Source: Actinomycetes bacterium (GTDB taxonomy: Bacteria; Actinomycetota; Acidimicrobiia; Acidimicrobiales; Microtrichaceae). From it: a DNA stretch of 7,760 bases. How positions within the stretch are numbered: position 1 is the stretch's first letter; each line of letters starts with the position of its first letter. The stretch covers positions 1 to 7,760 of the forward strand of contig JAEZAI010000555.1 of the NCBI GenBank assembly GCA_023427825.1, in the 5' to 3' direction. Shown piece after piece: positions 6,768 to 7,760 of this stretch. The translations under genes and the position numbers were made by a program. The notes under the pieces are model-generated. The model was given only the letters and a program-made list of their open reading frames with translations. It did no database searches and was not told the origin of the DNA.

Positions 6768-6816
6768 GTTCTTGCGTGAGTTGCCGTGGCGGAGCGACGC
6801 CAACTCCCGCAAGAAC
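6768..6816. repeat. 49-bp near-perfect palindrome, probable bidirectional terminator or REP-like element
   Basis: The left arm GTTCTTGCG (6768-6776) pairs perfectly with CGCAAGAAC (6808-6816). GAGTTG (6778-6783) pairs with CAACTC (6801-6806), and CGT (6785-6787) with ACG (6797-6799). That is 18 of 20 paired positions around a nine-base loop, with mismatches only at 6777/6807 and 6784/6800. It lies between the 3' ends of two convergent genes, as a shared bidirectional terminator would. No U-run follows on either strand, so it would be a U-tract-less hairpin. The length and symmetry also suit a dispersed intergenic repeat. Deciding between these needs copy-number information from the genome. 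Confidence 0.75.
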
Positions 6817-6840
6817 CGGTCGCCGGGTCGATCCCGCCCG

Positions 6841-6861
6841 GGCCGGTCGGCAGACCCGGCC
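6841..6861 (-). terminator. Candidate hairpin terminator after the 84-aa gene
   Basis: GGCCGGTC (6841-6848) and GACCCGGCC (6853-6861) can form an eight-base-pair stem with one bulged base and a GGCA/TGCC four-base loop. It begins two bases past the stop codon of the minus-strand 84-residue gene. No U-tract follows, so its role as a terminator is uncertain. Confidence 0.35.
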
Positions 6862-6863
6862 GG

Positions 6864-7118
6864 TCAGTCGACCGGGTCGATGCGACCGTCGTGGAGGAAC
6901 CACGGCGTCGAGATCGACAGCAGCACCTGGACCGCGGGATCGAGGTGGTGCAGTCGCTCCGCGATCCGCTGCGCCGCACCGGCCAGGACGGCCGGCTCGA
7001 TCCACTCGCCGACCTGCGCGGTGAACCGAGGACCCTCGCCGCTGACCAGCACGCCCGGACGGTGGCCATTGCGGGTGAGCTCGTCGCTCACGATCTCGTC
7101 GATCTCGCTCGGCGTCAC
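6864..7118 (-). CDS. Conserved-looking small hypothetical protein (84 aa)
   Basis: I do not recognise this protein. The 84-residue product has no signal peptide or membrane helix. It begins with a polar helix (TPSEIDEIVSDELTRNG, 2-18). A probable beta segment follows (GVLVSGEGPRFTAQVGEWI, 22-40), then a helix (AAQRIAERLHHL, 48-59), a hydrophobic strand (VQVLLSIS, 63-70) and an acidic end. This looks like a small folded alpha/beta protein. GTG 7118 is chosen because AGGAGGG (7130-7124) lies five bases upstream, which strongly supports translation. The gene starts 26 bases after the stop of the CrtO-like gene on the same strand, so the two are probably cotranscribed. No function is proposed. 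Confidence 0.72.
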   Translation of the reverse strand: MTPSEIDEIVSDELTRNGHRPGVLVSGEGPRFTAQVGEWIEPAVLAGAAQRIAERLHHLDPAVQVLLSISTPWFLHDGRIDPVD

Positions 7119-7123
7119 GATGA

Positions 7124-7130
7124 CCCTCCT
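7124..7130 (-). promoter_or_regulatory. Ribosome binding site of the 84-aa gene
   Basis: AGGAGGG on the minus strand lies five bases before GTG 7118. It fixes the start of a small gene that would otherwise appear as the tail of a much longer open frame running to about 7691. Confidence 0.65.
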
Positions 7131-7144
7131 GTCGGGACGGGCGC

Positions 7145-7732
7145 TCACGCGTCGTCGGCACCACGATGCCAGGCGGACGACGTGCGCGGTGGACCGCTCG
7201 TGGGATCGACACCGGACCGGTCTACGGCGGGGGCCCGCTCTGACGCGGCGGCCCTCTCCCGTGCACGCAGGATGCGGGCGATCCGGAGGCGGTTGCTGCG
7301 CTGGATGCAGACGAACGGTGCGTGCGCGACCAGGCCGAAGGCCACCATCGCGAGACCGAGGGGGAGCGGGCACCAGATCAGGAGAAGCGGTCCCGCTGCC
7401 GCATTGGTCCAGTGCACGAGCTCGGCACGACGGGTCTCGCCGGCGAACCGGGCGAGGTCGTCGTCGCCGGTGCCGCCGAGGTGCCGCTTGGACGTGCCGC
7501 CGGCGAAGATCGCCCCGCCCTCCGGCAGCCGGTCCTTCCACCGGTTGATCCGCAGCGTCCGCTGGTAGAGCCGGCCGTCGCGCTCGACGCGGCGCGGTCG
7601 GGTGAGCCACGTGTCGTGGTCGACGCGCCGCTGCGGCAGGCGGTTGCCGACGTAGCCGGTGGCGACGCCGATCGTCGCCCACACTGCGCATGAGACGAGC
7701 ACGGCGGTCGTGTTGTCGAGTGGGAGGTCCAT
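7145..7732 (-). CDS. CrtO-like membrane protein (glycosyl-4,4'-diaponeurosporenoate acyltransferase family)
   Basis: The 195-residue protein matches the family named after staphylococcal CrtO. That enzyme acylates the glucose of a carotenoid glycoside in the last step of staphyloxanthin synthesis at the membrane. Family-like features are an N-terminal helix (about 9-29), ERDGRLYQR (50-58), RINRWKDRLPEGGAIFAGG (61-79), a charged segment ending in AELVHW (103-108), two hydrophobic segments (about 111-123 and 124-142), and IQRSNRLRIARIL (143-155). The last 40 residues form a variable polar tail. Actinobacterial members often occur without staphyloxanthin genes and none is seen here, so the substrate is unknown; acylation of another lipid-linked or glycosylated compound is possible. 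ATG 7732 gives a normal N terminus, but no Shine-Dalgarno sequence is visible and the frame stays open to the window edge, so a start further upstream is not excluded. It is followed by the 84-residue gene. Confidence 0.75.
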   Translation of the reverse strand: MDLPLDNTTAVLVSCAVWATIGVATGYVGNRLPQRRVDHDTWLTRPRRVERDGRLYQRTLRINRWKDRLPEGGAIFAGGTSKRHLGGTGDDDLARFAGETRRAELVHWTNAAAGPLLLIWCPLPLGLAMVAFGLVAHAPFVCIQRSNRLRIARILRARERAAASERAPAVDRSGVDPTSGPPRTSSAWHRGADDA

Positions 7733-7760
7733 GGGGCCGGGTCGGCGTGCGGGTCGGGAC

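Noticed and set aside
6772..6816. Small open frames starting MREL on both strands
   Set aside because: They are produced by the palindrome; the two strands give similar peptides because of symmetry, and neither has a ribosome binding site.
7119..7691. Extension of the 84-aa gene into a 275-residue protein
   Set aside because: The upstream part is a shifted frame of the CrtO-like gene, and a strong ribosome binding site places the start at GTG 7118.
6864..7732. A carotenoid biosynthesis cluster
   Set aside because: Only the CrtO-like gene is present; no phytoene synthase, desaturase or glycosyltransferase is seen in the window.
1..7760. tRNA, rRNA, CRISPR array, transposase, phage or defence genes
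   Set aside because: No regularly spaced repeats, no tRNA-like cloverleaf sequence and no such protein motifs were noticed on either strand by eye.

Overview
The window is very GC-rich, with strong G/C bias at third codon positions, purine-rich Shine-Dalgarno sequences and frequent GTG starts. With its gene families (DHA2 transporter, DUF1206 membrane protein, AfsR/SARP regulator with an NTPase domain) this points to a chromosome of a high-GC Actinomycetota. A GWWQGSDGRWYPP-type N-terminal motif is, from memory, common in Acidimicrobiia, so that class is my best guess; this is inference and was not tested by search.

Layout, left to right. (1) 1-626, plus: 3' part of a DHA2-type MFS exporter, cut by the window edge. 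(2) 602-1084, minus: DUF3237 protein whose 3' end overlaps the exporter tail to tail. (3) 1085-1176: short divergent promoter region. (4) 1177-2013, plus: DUF1206 six-helix membrane protein. (5) 2030-2515, minus: stand-alone TsaA/TrmO-like methyltransferase, convergent with DUF1206. (6) 2634-5723, minus: AfsR/SARP-type regulator (winged helix, BTAD, STAND NTPase, TPR-like tail), which fills 40% of the window. (7) 5724-5942: about 220 bp of divergent intergenic DNA with two small inverted repeats. (8) 5943-6734, plus: proline/tryptophan-rich protein with one membrane span. (9) 6735-6863: convergent intergenic region with a 49-bp near-perfect palindrome and a second hairpin. (10) 6864-7118 and 7145-7732, minus: an unknown 84-aa protein just downstream of a CrtO-like (glycosyl-diaponeurosporenoate acyltransferase family) membrane protein, probably one transcript.

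The genes do not form an obvious pathway. No biosynthetic cluster surrounds the SARP regulator and no other carotenoid genes accompany the CrtO-like protein. I see no tRNA, rRNA, CRISPR array, transposase or phage gene. The content looks like ordinary chromosomal DNA. The items most worth a second look are the palindrome at 6768-6816, the Trp/Pro-repeat membrane protein, the uncharacterised 84-aa partner of the CrtO-like gene, and the apparently orphan NTPase-type SARP regulator.
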